The notes under the pieces are model-generated. The model saw only the letters and a program-made list of their open reading frames with translations. It made no database searches and was not told the DNA's origin. A stretch of DNA of 64,000 nt from NCBI GenBank assembly GCA_015680685.1, contig MNCI01004604.1:214551-278550 (forward strand), given 5' to 3'. The translations under genes and the position numbers were made by a program. Of this stretch, positions 24,248 to 35,438 are shown piece after piece. Every line of letters begins with the position of its first letter. Position 1 is the stretch's first letter. Origin of the DNA: Gnetum montanum. Its lineage: Eukaryota > Streptophyta > Gnetopsida > Gnetales > Gnetaceae.

Positions 24248-27200
24248 CTATTTGCGAGGTCCCCGTTCTGGCGCTGGCTCCATGGAAGGACGCTCCTCAT
24301 TGTTGCATTCTTCTGTCTCTTCTTCTGCCTCTTCCTCTGCTTCTGCGGCTCCCTCTGCTAACTCCTCAGCTTGTTCATCTTCCCTATCCTCAGCTAGTAT
24401 CTAAAAATAGTAAGCACATTAGTTACACAAGGCCTAACATCACAATCAAAAATGCAAACTAAGTCGCGCGTAAACTTACTTGTGATGGCCCTGCTTCCAC
24501 AGCAAAGGGGAGCTTGTCCAGACCAGCCCAGAGGCACTTCATAATCTCTTCCTCCATTATATCTGGCCATACATCCTCTCCCAAGGTAGCCCTAGCCTTC
24601 ACTTTTCCTTTCTCCACGCTGCTCTAGTGGGGTGGGTCTGGGAAGAAAGCAGGGATAGTAGCCTGACCCCCAGGGAAAGTCATCGTCCTTTCGGGGGATG
24701 CACTTATAGTCACCTGCTCCTCGAACTTCTTGAAGGCATCGGAAGCGTCGATGATGTCCTGGAAGACCTCCAAGGACCAGGCCCTGACGGCAAGATCTCG
24801 GTAGAGTTTCCGATAGGCAATGCTTTCCCGCTTGTACAAGTGCTTGTGGTCCTTCTCCTTCTGCCCCCATTCTTGCACGCTTGCACAATAATCCCTCTAG
24901 TCCCGACTTTTCTGGGCTAGGAGTTCTATCTGCATTTGCTGCTCAACTAACGCACGACTGGTCTGTACGCTGTGTTTGATGGCTGTCCAATACCGAGATT
25001 AATCGACAACAGCAGTATGCTAGTCTTCATCCCCTAACGCTCGCGCCTGTAGGAAGTCGCACCATGATTTTAAGTCTCCGACCTCTTTGGTCAGAGATTC
25101 AACCCTCTGCTCGAACCTCTGCAACCTTTTCCATAGATTCTCATTAATTCCCTTACTCTCCCATAAGGAGCGTGTCGAGCGTAATGCACATTTACGCATT
25201 TCCTCATAAATGTGGCGTGGCACGGTTGCTTCATTGGATGGTGGCTCCACTATGTCCAAATCAATGGGCTCAGTGGGATCCCATCGGAGGCGAGCTGCTA
25301 ACAGAAACAATCATCAGTGTCGATGACACATTACCCTTATGTAACATCACAAACTGACTACAACCATAACGTACCTGCTCCAGGTTCGATGCGTTCCAGG
25401 CGCTCGATCATGTTGTTAACAATGCCTTCCATGAAGGAAAATTTATCAGGGAAGTTTCTCCATGCTCTGCTCATAAGGACAGACGTGGGCGCATCCTCTT
25501 CGCCTATAGCGTAATCCAGTTAGAAACCTCACTTATTTACAGAAATCCTGCAAACACGCTAACATATCCATTACCTCTACCGGTGATAGTGGCGATTTTG
25601 TCGACATCTTCCGTATCCCTTTCCCTTTCACGCAGTTGAGTCTGTGCGTCGTTGGTTCCAGTAGCTAGGGCCTCCTCACGCACCCGAGCCTGTATGCGGC
25701 TCATGCTAACAGCTGGGGCCTCTTCTTCCAAAATTGAGGCCCCCTCCCTATGACTTAGTGTTACTGCCCCCGTCTTAGGGGTCAGTTCTTTCGTAATTTT
25801 TACTAGTCATGTCATAGCACCTTAGTATATCAGTACAAAACATCTAAAAAAACATTGCGTAATATAATTCTTTCACGCTTACCAGGTGGAGGCTTACTCC
25901 GCTGAACTGTGACCGCCACAGTCCGACCTATGTCACTCTTAGGGGCCTCGACTAGGCGGAGCCTTTTATGCCGAGCTGCAGGTTCTATAATTTCTTCTGC
26001 TAGGCGTTTCCCTCGCGAGGTGTCGCCGGTGTAAGTGGGCATTATCCCACCTACATTGTCGAGGCCTTGCACTTGGGGCGCCGCCAGACCCTTGGTCGTT
26101 ATAGACAAGAACTCCCTGATCCCTTCCGATGGATCCTGCCCACAGGTAGTGCTGAGGATGTGGGTAATCCAAGGTCTAGACAATTGGTCTCGATCTTGCT
26201 GCACCCAGATCCCATTCCTTTGGATGACCAGAAACTCAGCAAACCGCCAGAGGCAAGCTATGAAGAACGCGTAATGCACGTTGAAACGGGATTCAACCTT
26301 CTTGCGAAGCTTGAGCATCTCATTACGTAGTCCCTTGGCAAGATAGCTTGCCCAGTTGAACTGGGTCCCCTCCTCTAGAACCTCTCGCATAATATGGGTT
26401 TGCTCTACAGAAAAGAACCTCCCCTGCGAGAGAGTTTTGGGGAAGGTCTGGGCCTAGAAAAGGGGATAAAGTGTTTTGGCGGTGCCCATCTCGAATTTGT
26501 CGCAGGGAAACCCTTTAGTCTCCTTCGGGACCCTTACCCACTCCTTCAGCCAGTCCTGGAAGGCGGCGCTCCTCTTCACCTTCTCACTCACGGAAGGGCC
26601 ATCTGAGGAGACACCAAAGAGGTATACGAAGTGCTGACCGTCGATGTTAAAGCTTACATGCACGTGATGTATGCACGTCCAGAAATGCTCGGCCTTTTCG
26701 TTGAAGGAGTTTACCAGGGTTAGCATTTCACTGGCGGGGACATCAGGAGTCGTGGCCAAAAATAGGTGCATTAGCCCTGATGCTTGGATCTTGGAGGTCA
26801 TCGTGACTGGGGCTGCCGAGTGACCAAGCCAACGCTGTGTGTCTTTGATGTCACCGTACCAGAAGAGGACAATGTTTGCCTTGCAGCTGGAAATTGTAAG
26901 GGTAATCTCCTGAGATTCCCTAAATGCACAACGTGAAGCACAGATTAACCAAAGTTCCATTACGCAATGTTCGCAATTTACACTATATTACGCAGTAACC
27001 AACTACACCACAGCCGTACCAGGGCCAAATGGCAACGGAAATGGCGGGAGTTCCCTCTGCACGTTCTCGACAGTAAGGGGCAGATCCAAGGTCCAGTCAT
27101 CGTGCAGCCACCCGAGCCTTTGGCAACTCTCAAAAGCCCTAGCGTAATGGGTGGGGTACTCATGCATGTCAAAGCCAATTTTCTCTATAACGCTAGCGCG

Positions 27201-28239
27201 CACGTTGCTAGTTGCGGTAAATGCCATTATCGCCGTTTCGGCCCATGATAACACATCGCCATCTCCAACTAACCTGTTGTCCTGAATAAAGAACCTGTAC
27301 CATACAACATAGGATTATTTTACATGTTGCACATAGGCTTCTCTTATATTTCACACCGAAAATAGACATAAAACCAAATAGAAACATAAACAGTTAACAA
27401 AATTCGCTTACCCGTCTGCGTAATACACCGTGCCTTGAGGGTTCTGGAAACAGGTCGAGACATGGCGCACCACGAATAGCGTGTTGTATGTGTGATAATA
27501 TCTAAATCGAGTCATTCCCCAGATCCAGTTTAAGCTCCGCAACCCCTAGGCGCTAAGTTCTCGGTCCTCGGGGTAGCCCGTGTCGATGGCCCCGTCTGTC
27601 AAGAAGGCCAGAATCCTTTGCATTCGCCAGCAGGTGCTCTAACAGGGCACCGGTGATGTCATCAGACAAATCAGACCACATGATAACGTTGAAGTTGCGC
27701 AGCAGGAATTGCAGAAACTCCAGCGCACCCTGTCAAAACCATATTACCTTCCCTTGCAACTGCGTGTGCAGGGGAGGAACATTGGGGATGATGGGGTTTA
27801 TACAACATAGAACCCCAACAATATCCAGCACAACTAGGGTGGGGTTTAGCGCAACGCTGTACAGAAAACCAATACATACATAACACCTACATTTACTTTT
27901 GCATCATTAACACAGAAAACTCATAAATTACACCTAGCTATCCAGGCCGAAATCGCCCAAACCCTTGCAATAATGCAAGGTTCGTCCCTGACAACGGTGA
28001 TAGACGCAACCCCATTAAACCCTCGCATTAACCTGAGGTCCACAATTTGGAAATCCACATTCACGCAAAAGACATCACGAAAAGTAGATATTAAACATAA
28101 GCATATGAAGAATGGCCTACTGGTTCAAAGGCGTAGGGTCGCAAACATCGACCAGCACCTGCGAAACACGATTCAGGTTTTCTTGCATTTCATCAATTTT
28201 GGCCAGTTTTGCATTCTTCCTCTTAATCTTCGGTGCCAT
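24248..28239 (-). pseudogene. C antisense gene: basic exon 1, HAD-like domain, helical region, coiled-coil tail
   Basis: Probable start at 28239 (MAPKIKRKNAKLAKIDE). Exon 1 28239-28121; exon 2 27856-27412 with TLVVLDIVGVL, GALEFLQFLLRNFNVIMWS and YNTLFVV...NPQGTVYYADG; exon 3 about 27294-27011; exon 4 26920-25883 (1,038 bases against 1,041 in A and B) with WYGDIKDTQRWLGH and an NLS-like RGKRLAEEIIEPAARHKRLR; later exons at about 25730-25540 and 25310-24480, and a last acidic exon ending at TAG 24248-24250. Exon 2 follows the order of FCP1/NLI-interacting-factor HAD proteins and keeps the first Asp (VLDIVGVL) but lacks the second Asp and the late DD pair. In-frame stops remain (near 27752, 26459, 25018). 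Function unknown; this and B are the best copies for reading the exons. Confidence 0.78.
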
Positions 28240-28655
28240 TGCGACGGCTTCAAAATTTTTCATAGCTTAACACCTACAAACCTTCACAAAATCGCAAGCC
28301 CTAATCTTCCACTTCTCCTTTTCTCGATCAAAAAAACAATTACGAATTCGGATTCATGATAGCCAACAACCTCTTCTCATCGAAAAACCACTTGCTTATA
28401 CGCGAGGATCACCGACTTGATATCCGATTTTAGCAGGACTTTCCTAAACGGAACCCGAAAATCCGGATATTAATGCAGCTGATATCGCACGTGCCACTAT
28501 CTGAAATGACATTAAACTACCACATCTTATCGCCTCGTAATCAGGTTACACTGATTACAACTTGTCTATAATATTCAAAATTCAGTTAGCCTTCCACGTT
28601 CGGCGACATCACGTCACTGGTCTTCTAATTATTTACGCACTTGGCGTTTTTGCAG
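28240..28655. repeat. C spacer between antisense start and RT exon
   Basis: No gene. Worn motif copies GACATTAAACTACC and CGCCTCGTAATCAGG lie at about 28505-28550. The + strand ends in TTGGCGTTTTTGCAG, a good splice acceptor for the RT exon. Upstream sequence for the antisense gene is here; no clear TATA box was found. Confidence 0.6.
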
Positions 28656-31600
28656 GATAGATGGCAAATGGACGCCACAGTTTCAGCACCCCTAACTTTG
28701 ATGGGCCCATACGGAAAGGTAATTAGACAATTTGACTCTGCACTAGTAGACGTTAACCTCCCTTTAGAAGGTGTAACCATAGCTGCATCGGAGACGTCCC
28801 GAGAATGGCCAGAATAGTCGATGCGCACGCTCGACTTGGAGGCTGGGGACATAACTGAAGACCCCCTCAGTGAGGTCCCTATCATTACGCATAAGGGTGA
28901 GACTAAAATGCTTAAAGTCAGTTCTTTGTTAGACCAAAAAATGCACAACGCTATAAAACAGGTCTTGCAAGACAACATTACTGTCTTTGCATGGTCATAC
29001 GAGGATATGCCTGGGTTAGATCCCAGGTTAATCCAGCATAACATCATCCTAGACCCGCAGATTAAAGCAGTTAGGCAAAAGCCACGCAAAATCAAGCTAG
29101 AGATCGTGTTAGCTGTGCATGATGAAATCACCAAGCTATACCAGGCTGGTTTCATCCGTGCGGTTAATTACTCGGACTGGGTATCCAACATTGTAGTCAT
29201 CCCAAAGAAGACTAGAAGCATACGCATCTACATAGACTTTCAGGATTTGAATAAGGCCACAATCAAGGATAACTTCTTGTTGCCGAGTATCGACCAGCTA
29301 GTGGATACAACAGCTGGGCATGCGCTTCTATCCTTCATGGATGGCTTTTCAGGCTATAACCAGATTCGTATTAACCCAGAACATCAATTGACCATGACAT
29401 TCATGACGCTCTGGGGCATCTTCTGCTACACTATGATGCCTTTTGGTCTGAAGAATGCCGGAGCAACGTACCAACGGGCCATGACATACATCTTCAGCGA
29501 TTACCTCCTAGGAAGGCTGAATGATTACGTAGATGACATAGCTGTCAAGTCTTTGAAGTCATAGGATCATTCAGGGGACTTGGAGTTAGTCCTTAAAAGA
29601 TGCTCCAAATACAAGCTCCGGCTTAACCCAAAGAAGTGCGTATTCGAAGTCAAAATCGGATGCATGCTGGGGTTTGTGGTGTCAGAAACTGGCATACGAG
29701 TTGACCCTAATAAGGTTAAAGCCATTGTCGAGTTAACGCCTCCCACAGACCTCAAGCAATTACGCAAGTTACAGGGACGCTTACAGTTTATACGCCGGTT
29801 CATTTCGAGGTTAACCGACAAGTTACACCTTATGCAACACTTGCTGAAAAAGGGGATTAATTTCGAATGGACCGACGATTGCCAGTGTGCGTTTGATAGT
29901 TTAAAACAAGAACTGCAACATTTGCTGACGGTTTTCCCGCGACAAAGGGATTTTCCATTTTATATTTACCTCGCAACTTCGGACATAGTGATAGCAGCAT
30001 TACTTTGTCAAAAGAGTGATGATGGGTCGGAAGTTCCCATCTACTACTTGAGTCACGCTCTATGTGCGTATGAAACGAGGTACAACAACGTCGAGTGTAG
30101 TTGCCTAGCATTAGTTTTTACGCTTAAGAAATGTAGGCATTATCTTTTTCATTTCCAGGTCAACGTCATCTGTAAAAATAACATTCTTAGAGCCATTACG
30201 CATAGCTTATACGAGAGTAGTAAAATAGCTCGCTGGAAGGCTATCACGACAGAATTCGATCTGCACTATATTGGCCAATCATCTACGAAAGGCCAAGCGA
30301 TAGCTGACCAATTAATAACTGCACCAATTAACAATCAAGCAACTATAGAGCCAGAGTTCCCTGACGAACATGTACATAGTCTAAGCCCTGTCTCGACAGG
30401 CCCCGAAGCAACATTGTACTTTGACGGCGCTTCAACCGCTAGAGGTGGCAGTGCTGCCACTGTTATCATGCTATCGCCTGAGGATGTGCATCTACACACT
30501 TATCGCTTGACCTTTCCCTATACGAACAATGTGGCAGAGTACGAGGGGCTCCTTAGGGGATTATTAACTGCTGGTGAACTCGATGTTCAACACCTAGCGA
30601 TTAGGGGTGATTTGATGCTTGTCATAAATCAGATCACAGGAGTCTACGCCTGCAAGGCTATACATTTGCAGCCCTACTGCAAGACGGCTAAAGATCTTTT
30701 GAAACGATTCGCGACCATCGATGCCCAGCACGTGCCACGCACGGATAACACACTGGCCGACGCACTGGAAACACTGGCTTTGAACGTGCCTGCACATCGT
30801 TTTGACACCTATCCTACATTGATTACAGAATGCATAGATCCTATCATTCGGACGACACAAATCTCCTCTCTTCTCGAGGAAAGCACGCCTGAATGGTACG
30901 ACGACATTAAAGCTTATCTTTTACAGGGTGAGCTATAGTCTACATTAACACGTGCACAGAAAGAAGCAATCCGTAAGTGGGCTAGGAAATGCGTCATCAT
31001 CGGAGACAACACTCTCTGTAGATGCTCCTTTGATGGCGTGTTGCTTACTTGCGTTGACAAAGACCAAGCGCAGCACATAGTCGGCAAAGTTCACGAGGGA
31101 CTGTGTGGCGGCCACGTAGCACCACGGGCTATGGCCCTAAAAATTTATCACTTAGGATACTACTAGCCATGCATGGAGAAAGATTGCTTGATGAAGGTTA
31201 AAACCTGTGACACATGTCAGCATCATGTAAATCTTATACACGTGTCACCCACAGAATTACATACAACACAGATAACATGGACATTTCAGCGATGGGGACT
31301 AGACATCATAGGCCTCATCACGTCGAAGTCTTCCATAGGTCATAGCTTCATCATTACCGCTACTGAGTATTTTACAAAGTGGGTAGAGGTTGTTCCCCTG
31401 CGAAAGATCACTTCTCAGCAGATTTGCCATTTTATCCTAGATAATATAGTAACTAGATTTTGTCTCCCGATGACTATCGTGACCGACAATGGGCCACAGT
31501 TTAGTAGCACAGAAACCAAATCCTTCTGTGATAACCTGGGCATTAGAAAATCCTTTTCCTCCCCTTATTACCCACAAGCAAATGGTCAAGCTGAAGCAAC

Positions 31601-32135
31601 GAACAAAGTGATCATCAATTTGCTCAAGAAAATGCTCGACAGCAACAAAAGGCGGTGGCACAAATAGATCCTCTATGTGCTATGGGTGTATCGTACTACG
31701 TGTAGGATAGCTACGGGTAGTATGCCCTATAGCCTGGTTTACGGGTCTGAAGCAGTGCTGCCTCTCAAGTTGCAAATCCCTTCTCTGAGAATGGTCCTCT
31801 CCATGGTTATAAATGAGGCTCAACACACCGAGTCTCGAATTGCAGATCTGGATTAAGTGGAAGAGAAGCGGATACAGGCTCTCGATATGATTGAAAGATA
31901 TCAAGACAAACAACGACAGAAACATCACCACAACCTTCAACAGCGCCCGATCAAGAAAGGAGATCTTGTTCTCAAGGTTGTGTGTGAACCAGTAGGCAAG
32001 TTCTCTGCAAACTGGGAAGGCCCTTTCTTGGTGATTGACGTATACAGTAATGGAGCATTCAAGTTAGTAGATGTCAACGGCAACGAATTAGCAAATCCTG
32101 TAAATCATGTGTACTTGAAGCGGTATTACATTTAG
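28656..32135 (+). pseudogene. pol: C pol: RT, RNase H, archaeal-type RNase H, integrase
   Basis: One reading frame of about 1,159 codons from the CAG acceptor to TAA at 32133-32135, broken by six stops only: TAG at 28815, 29562, 30936, 31164, 31665 and TAA at 31854. Domains by codon: RT about 160-400 with KLYQAGFI, SFMDGFSGYNQI and YVDDIAVKS; first RNase H from about 435 (FYIYLATSDI); second RNase H from about 587 (LYFDGASTARGGS...NNVAEYEGLLRGL); integrase zinc region about 817-850 (GHVAPRAM; CDTCQHH); catalytic TDNGPQFSS about 943 and NGQAEATNK; GPF-type tail about 1121. The RT family and dual RNase H place it in the Tat lineage. Confidence 0.95.
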
Positions 32136-32146
32136 CAGCATCTACA

Positions 32147-33151
32147 GTGTCGACAGCAGGTATGGCAATACTCATTCGCTACGACGTAAAACTGGCACCA
32201 GGCGTCCGCTACGACGTTAAACTGGTACTGACCGTCCACTACGACATAAAACTGGCATGCCTTGCACGGGTCTGCCACGACGCTAAACTGGCAATGTTCG
32301 TATGCTATGACGCTAAACTAGCAATTTGTAACCGTCCGCTACGATGTAAAACTGGCAATGTTGTACAAGTCCGCCAAGACGAAAAATTGGCATCTTTTGC
32401 ATGCGTCTGCCACGATGCTAAACTAGCAATGTTCGTCCACTATGACGCTAAACTAGCAAGTTGTAACCGTCCGCTACGACGTAAAACTGGCAATGTTGTA
32501 CAGGTCCGCCATGACGAAAAACTGGCATCTTTTGCACACGTCCGCCACAACGCTAAACTGGCGCAGGTAAGTAGCCGTCTGCTGGGACATAAAACTAGCA
32601 CAGCTCTGTCCTTGGGTCATGACACAAAACAACCATCCACAGCATGGTCTGCTGAGACCATAAATCAGACATACCACCGTCTGCTACGATGTAAAACTAG
32701 CACTTCTCAGTCTGCCTGGACTTTAAACTGGGACCATGGTCTGCTGAGACTTAGAACCAGTAACGGTAGTCTACCGGGACTTAAAACTATGACTTACAGA
32801 TTGCTACCATGTAAATCAAGTGAGCGTGATAATCTCTGTACAGCTACACAACCAACGGGGTGGGATACTGGGACAGTCCCAGTGTCGCCACCCCACTGGC
32901 ATCCTACTGATTCCTCGAATAAGCTGAGAGGCATCTTACTGATCCCTTGGAGATGCCGTTGTCGCACCTGCTGTAGTGGTAGTACCTCTGAGAGTTTAGT
33001 CTCGCCAGCCAGAGCCTTGACGAAATCCTCATCGACAACGGCCTCGGGAACCTCCGCCAATCATTACTATCAGACATCGGCCTTGCAAATTCATCTAGCT
33101 AGTTCCTTATACAACCAGTTAGGTGCACTGTGTCTGATGCCTTTTGGCTAA
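32147..33151 (+). repeat. C 3' untranslated repeat array that stays open as a 334-codon frame
   Basis: Directly after pol. From about 32169 to 32800 there are more than a dozen copies of a motif close to CGCTACGACGTAAAACTGGCA with variable spacers of 10-30 bases. In frame it reads as repeated [H/Y]D[V/A/I]KLA units. The frame happens to be open for 334 codons, but A, B and D have no such frame at this place and the first codon is not ATG, so I treat it as a repeat and not a gene. The interval 32830-33890 has no feature I can name. Confidence 0.65.
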
Positions 33152-33899
33152 GATATGTTGGGCCAATCGTCAGGATTGGCAGCTCCGCCCGCATGCTCCG
33201 GCTCCTTCTTTACAGCCCAATCGCTCTATCTCGCATCAAACGGTGCTCGTTTCGACAACCCCGCCTCTTGCTCGCATTAGCAATGGTGTCCTCTGCTTTC
33301 TTTTGTGGTTGCAGGTTACTTACCTTGGAGAATGTCGTGCAAAGGTGCGTCCATCTAAGCGGTGAAGTACAACAGCGTGTTGAAATGGCTGCTCGGGTTT
33401 GCCCGACCACCTAGATCTGCATGCCTGTACCTATCACAAATCCTACCCTTAGCTCTTGTTTTCCTTCATCCCCACCACCCACTTCCCATACGCAAAAGCT
33501 ATATATGCAAGTATCCATTTTCCACACTCACACTAGCAGAGATATCGCAGAAGTGATGTGTCATGCTCCTTTTGCACGTATTCCTGCTATAATCAGTGAC
33601 AGAGAGATCTCAGGCTAATGCGCTACGCTCATCTGAAAGCATTCCTGTTGACATCAGTGTGCATACATTTCTGTGCATTCAGTAAGCATATTTCATGCTC
33701 CTACCATCCTAACCCATGTTATGTCTTCCCCGAACCTGTTTCCCACTATGCCATTCTATCTCCCCATTCCCTCCAGCTTTGCTCTTCCATGTTGACAGGG
33801 CAATCCTTGAGTAGCCATGGATGGATGTTGTTCTTGATTCTACCAATCCGGTGTTTCTTATTCTTTGTCGACCTCTTTCAGGTAAGCCCTCCAACCTTC

Positions 33900-33913
33900 A
33901 ACAAAGAGGGGCC
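33900..33913 (+). other. C polypurine tract
   Basis: AACAAAGAGGGGCC just before the TG of the 3' LTR. A TTTGTCGAC block lies some 30 bases upstream, as in B and D. Confidence 0.85.
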
Positions 33914-33914
33914 A

Positions 33915-35373
33915 TTGAAACACCGTAAAAAATCACGAGTCGGCCTTAGGCAAAGATTCGCAATTCAGGCAAGGGCACATCTTAGCATTCTAGAGGGGGG
34001 AATAAGATAGAGCAACACCAAGAGGCATGTAGCATCAAGTCCACAACTTCTTGTGCAGATTCCTAATCTTTCTATGCTTTTTCTATTTATGCTATATCAC
34101 GTGACATAGCGTAATGACGCTTAGCATGATGATGTTTCAACATAGTCCAACATCAGAAGGATAGTTGCTTCAGCATAGGGAGAAGCTTAAGCAGCGTGAT
34201 ATGCGATTTCTTGTGTATTTTGCTAAGTCTTTCGTTCAAAGACAGGTTTATGCTATGTTACGCACAGCAGCGTAATAAGCTCCAGAACAGTCAAAGGCAA
34301 AGTCTAAGAAAATGCGACTGCTCAATCATACGCTCATCACGCAACAGAGCGTATCGCAGCATATTGCGTCGCCAAACTAGACATTGTTTATGCTTCACTA
34401 CGTGCGGCTGCGTAAGAGAGCGTAAAACGGCTTTAATTCCATTGTTCCCATGTTACGTTACGCTCATACATGCAACATAGCGTGAATGAGCGTAATGTAA
34501 CCCAAGACAGTTGAAACATGCCCAACGCGCATCTCTTCTTCACACGCACAACACACGAATGAGCGTATTGTGCGTAATCAGGAAGTTTGACGCAAAATTG
34601 GTAAAGTCAACAGTACCCGAAACACGCGGGACACACGTCATCAGGGTTGCGCCTTTTCCATGGAGCGTTGCAGCTTATAAATACCCCAGTTGACAAAGAT
34701 ACGGGGGTAGGCAAATCAGAGAAGCAAAGGAATTTTTCTGAGCACCAGAGCACTTATCACTTTTGGAGCAGAGATACAGAGAGCAGCGCCTTGGCAATTG
34801 TTGACAGCATCACCTTACAGTAGAAACAAAGCACAGTTCTCTTTGAGCACCGGTGACAGGAGTAATCGTTCTGCTGGGAAGACTCTATTGGTTAGAAACA
34901 GTTGATTAGTAGACGTCAGAGCTTGGCCTTCCTTGCATCTCGACTTTAGCCCATGAGGTAGATCGGACTTCTGTTTGGACCATTTTGCTTGTTGTTTTGT
35001 GCTTTCTTCACATCCAGTAATCGGGGATTCCCCAATGTAATTTCTCATACAAAATATACATTTTTCAAGTCAAAGCACAGATCTTGAAACTACGTGCTTC
35101 TCTTATGTCAACCTCCTTTTATCGTGGTTAGCGTTATCACCATTGCAATCCATCTACATCGTTTTCCCCTTGTTTTATGATTCCTCGAATCAGATCGTTT
35201 TCATGAAATATTCATCGGTTTATTAATTAGTAAGTCCCTGTCTGATCAACAAGACCGTTCAGGGTGCTGTGGATTTGTTTTTCCAGCATAGCCCTCGCGC
35301 GGATCCATGGCTAAAACTATGTACACGGAATTTGTTTGGTATTTTCCAGCTGCCGACATTTTCCGTCATTACA
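33915..35373 (+). repeat. C 3' LTR
   Basis: 1,459 bases, TGAAACACCG to CATTACA, collinear with 18015-19472. The TATA box is intact (TATAAAT, 34676-34682). Words such as TTACGTTACGCTC and GAGCGTAATGTAAC form an imperfect inverted pair at about 34452-34500. Confidence 0.94.
34676..34682 (+). promoter_or_regulatory. TATA box of C 3' LTR
   Basis: TATAAAT followed by ACCCC. The 5' LTR has CTAAAAAT at this place, so the copy that would drive the element looks damaged. Confidence 0.55.
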
Positions 35374-35438
35374 TGCTGCACGCTCCACTTACACTAATTT
35401 CACATCCCTACGCCGTGTCATACCCCCAACATATCATC

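Larger units (their letters stand above)
18015..35373 (+). mobile_element. Element C: Tat-lineage retrotransposon (innermost, complete)
   Basis: 17,359 bases between LTRs of 1,458 and 1,459 bases. It has a primer-binding site, short leader, gag-protease, opposite-strand gene, pol, repeat-rich 3' untranslated region and polypurine tract, all uninterrupted. The LTR sequence belongs to a different family from A/B after the shared TGAAACACC start. A hand comparison of the first ~140 LTR bases gives about 6% difference. Its body, coding and non-coding, is visibly rich in TTACGC/GCGTAA words. Confidence 0.95.

Noticed and set aside
27973-28359. 128-codon + strand ORF
   Set aside because: Shadow of exon 1 of C's antisense gene on the other strand; not kept in D.
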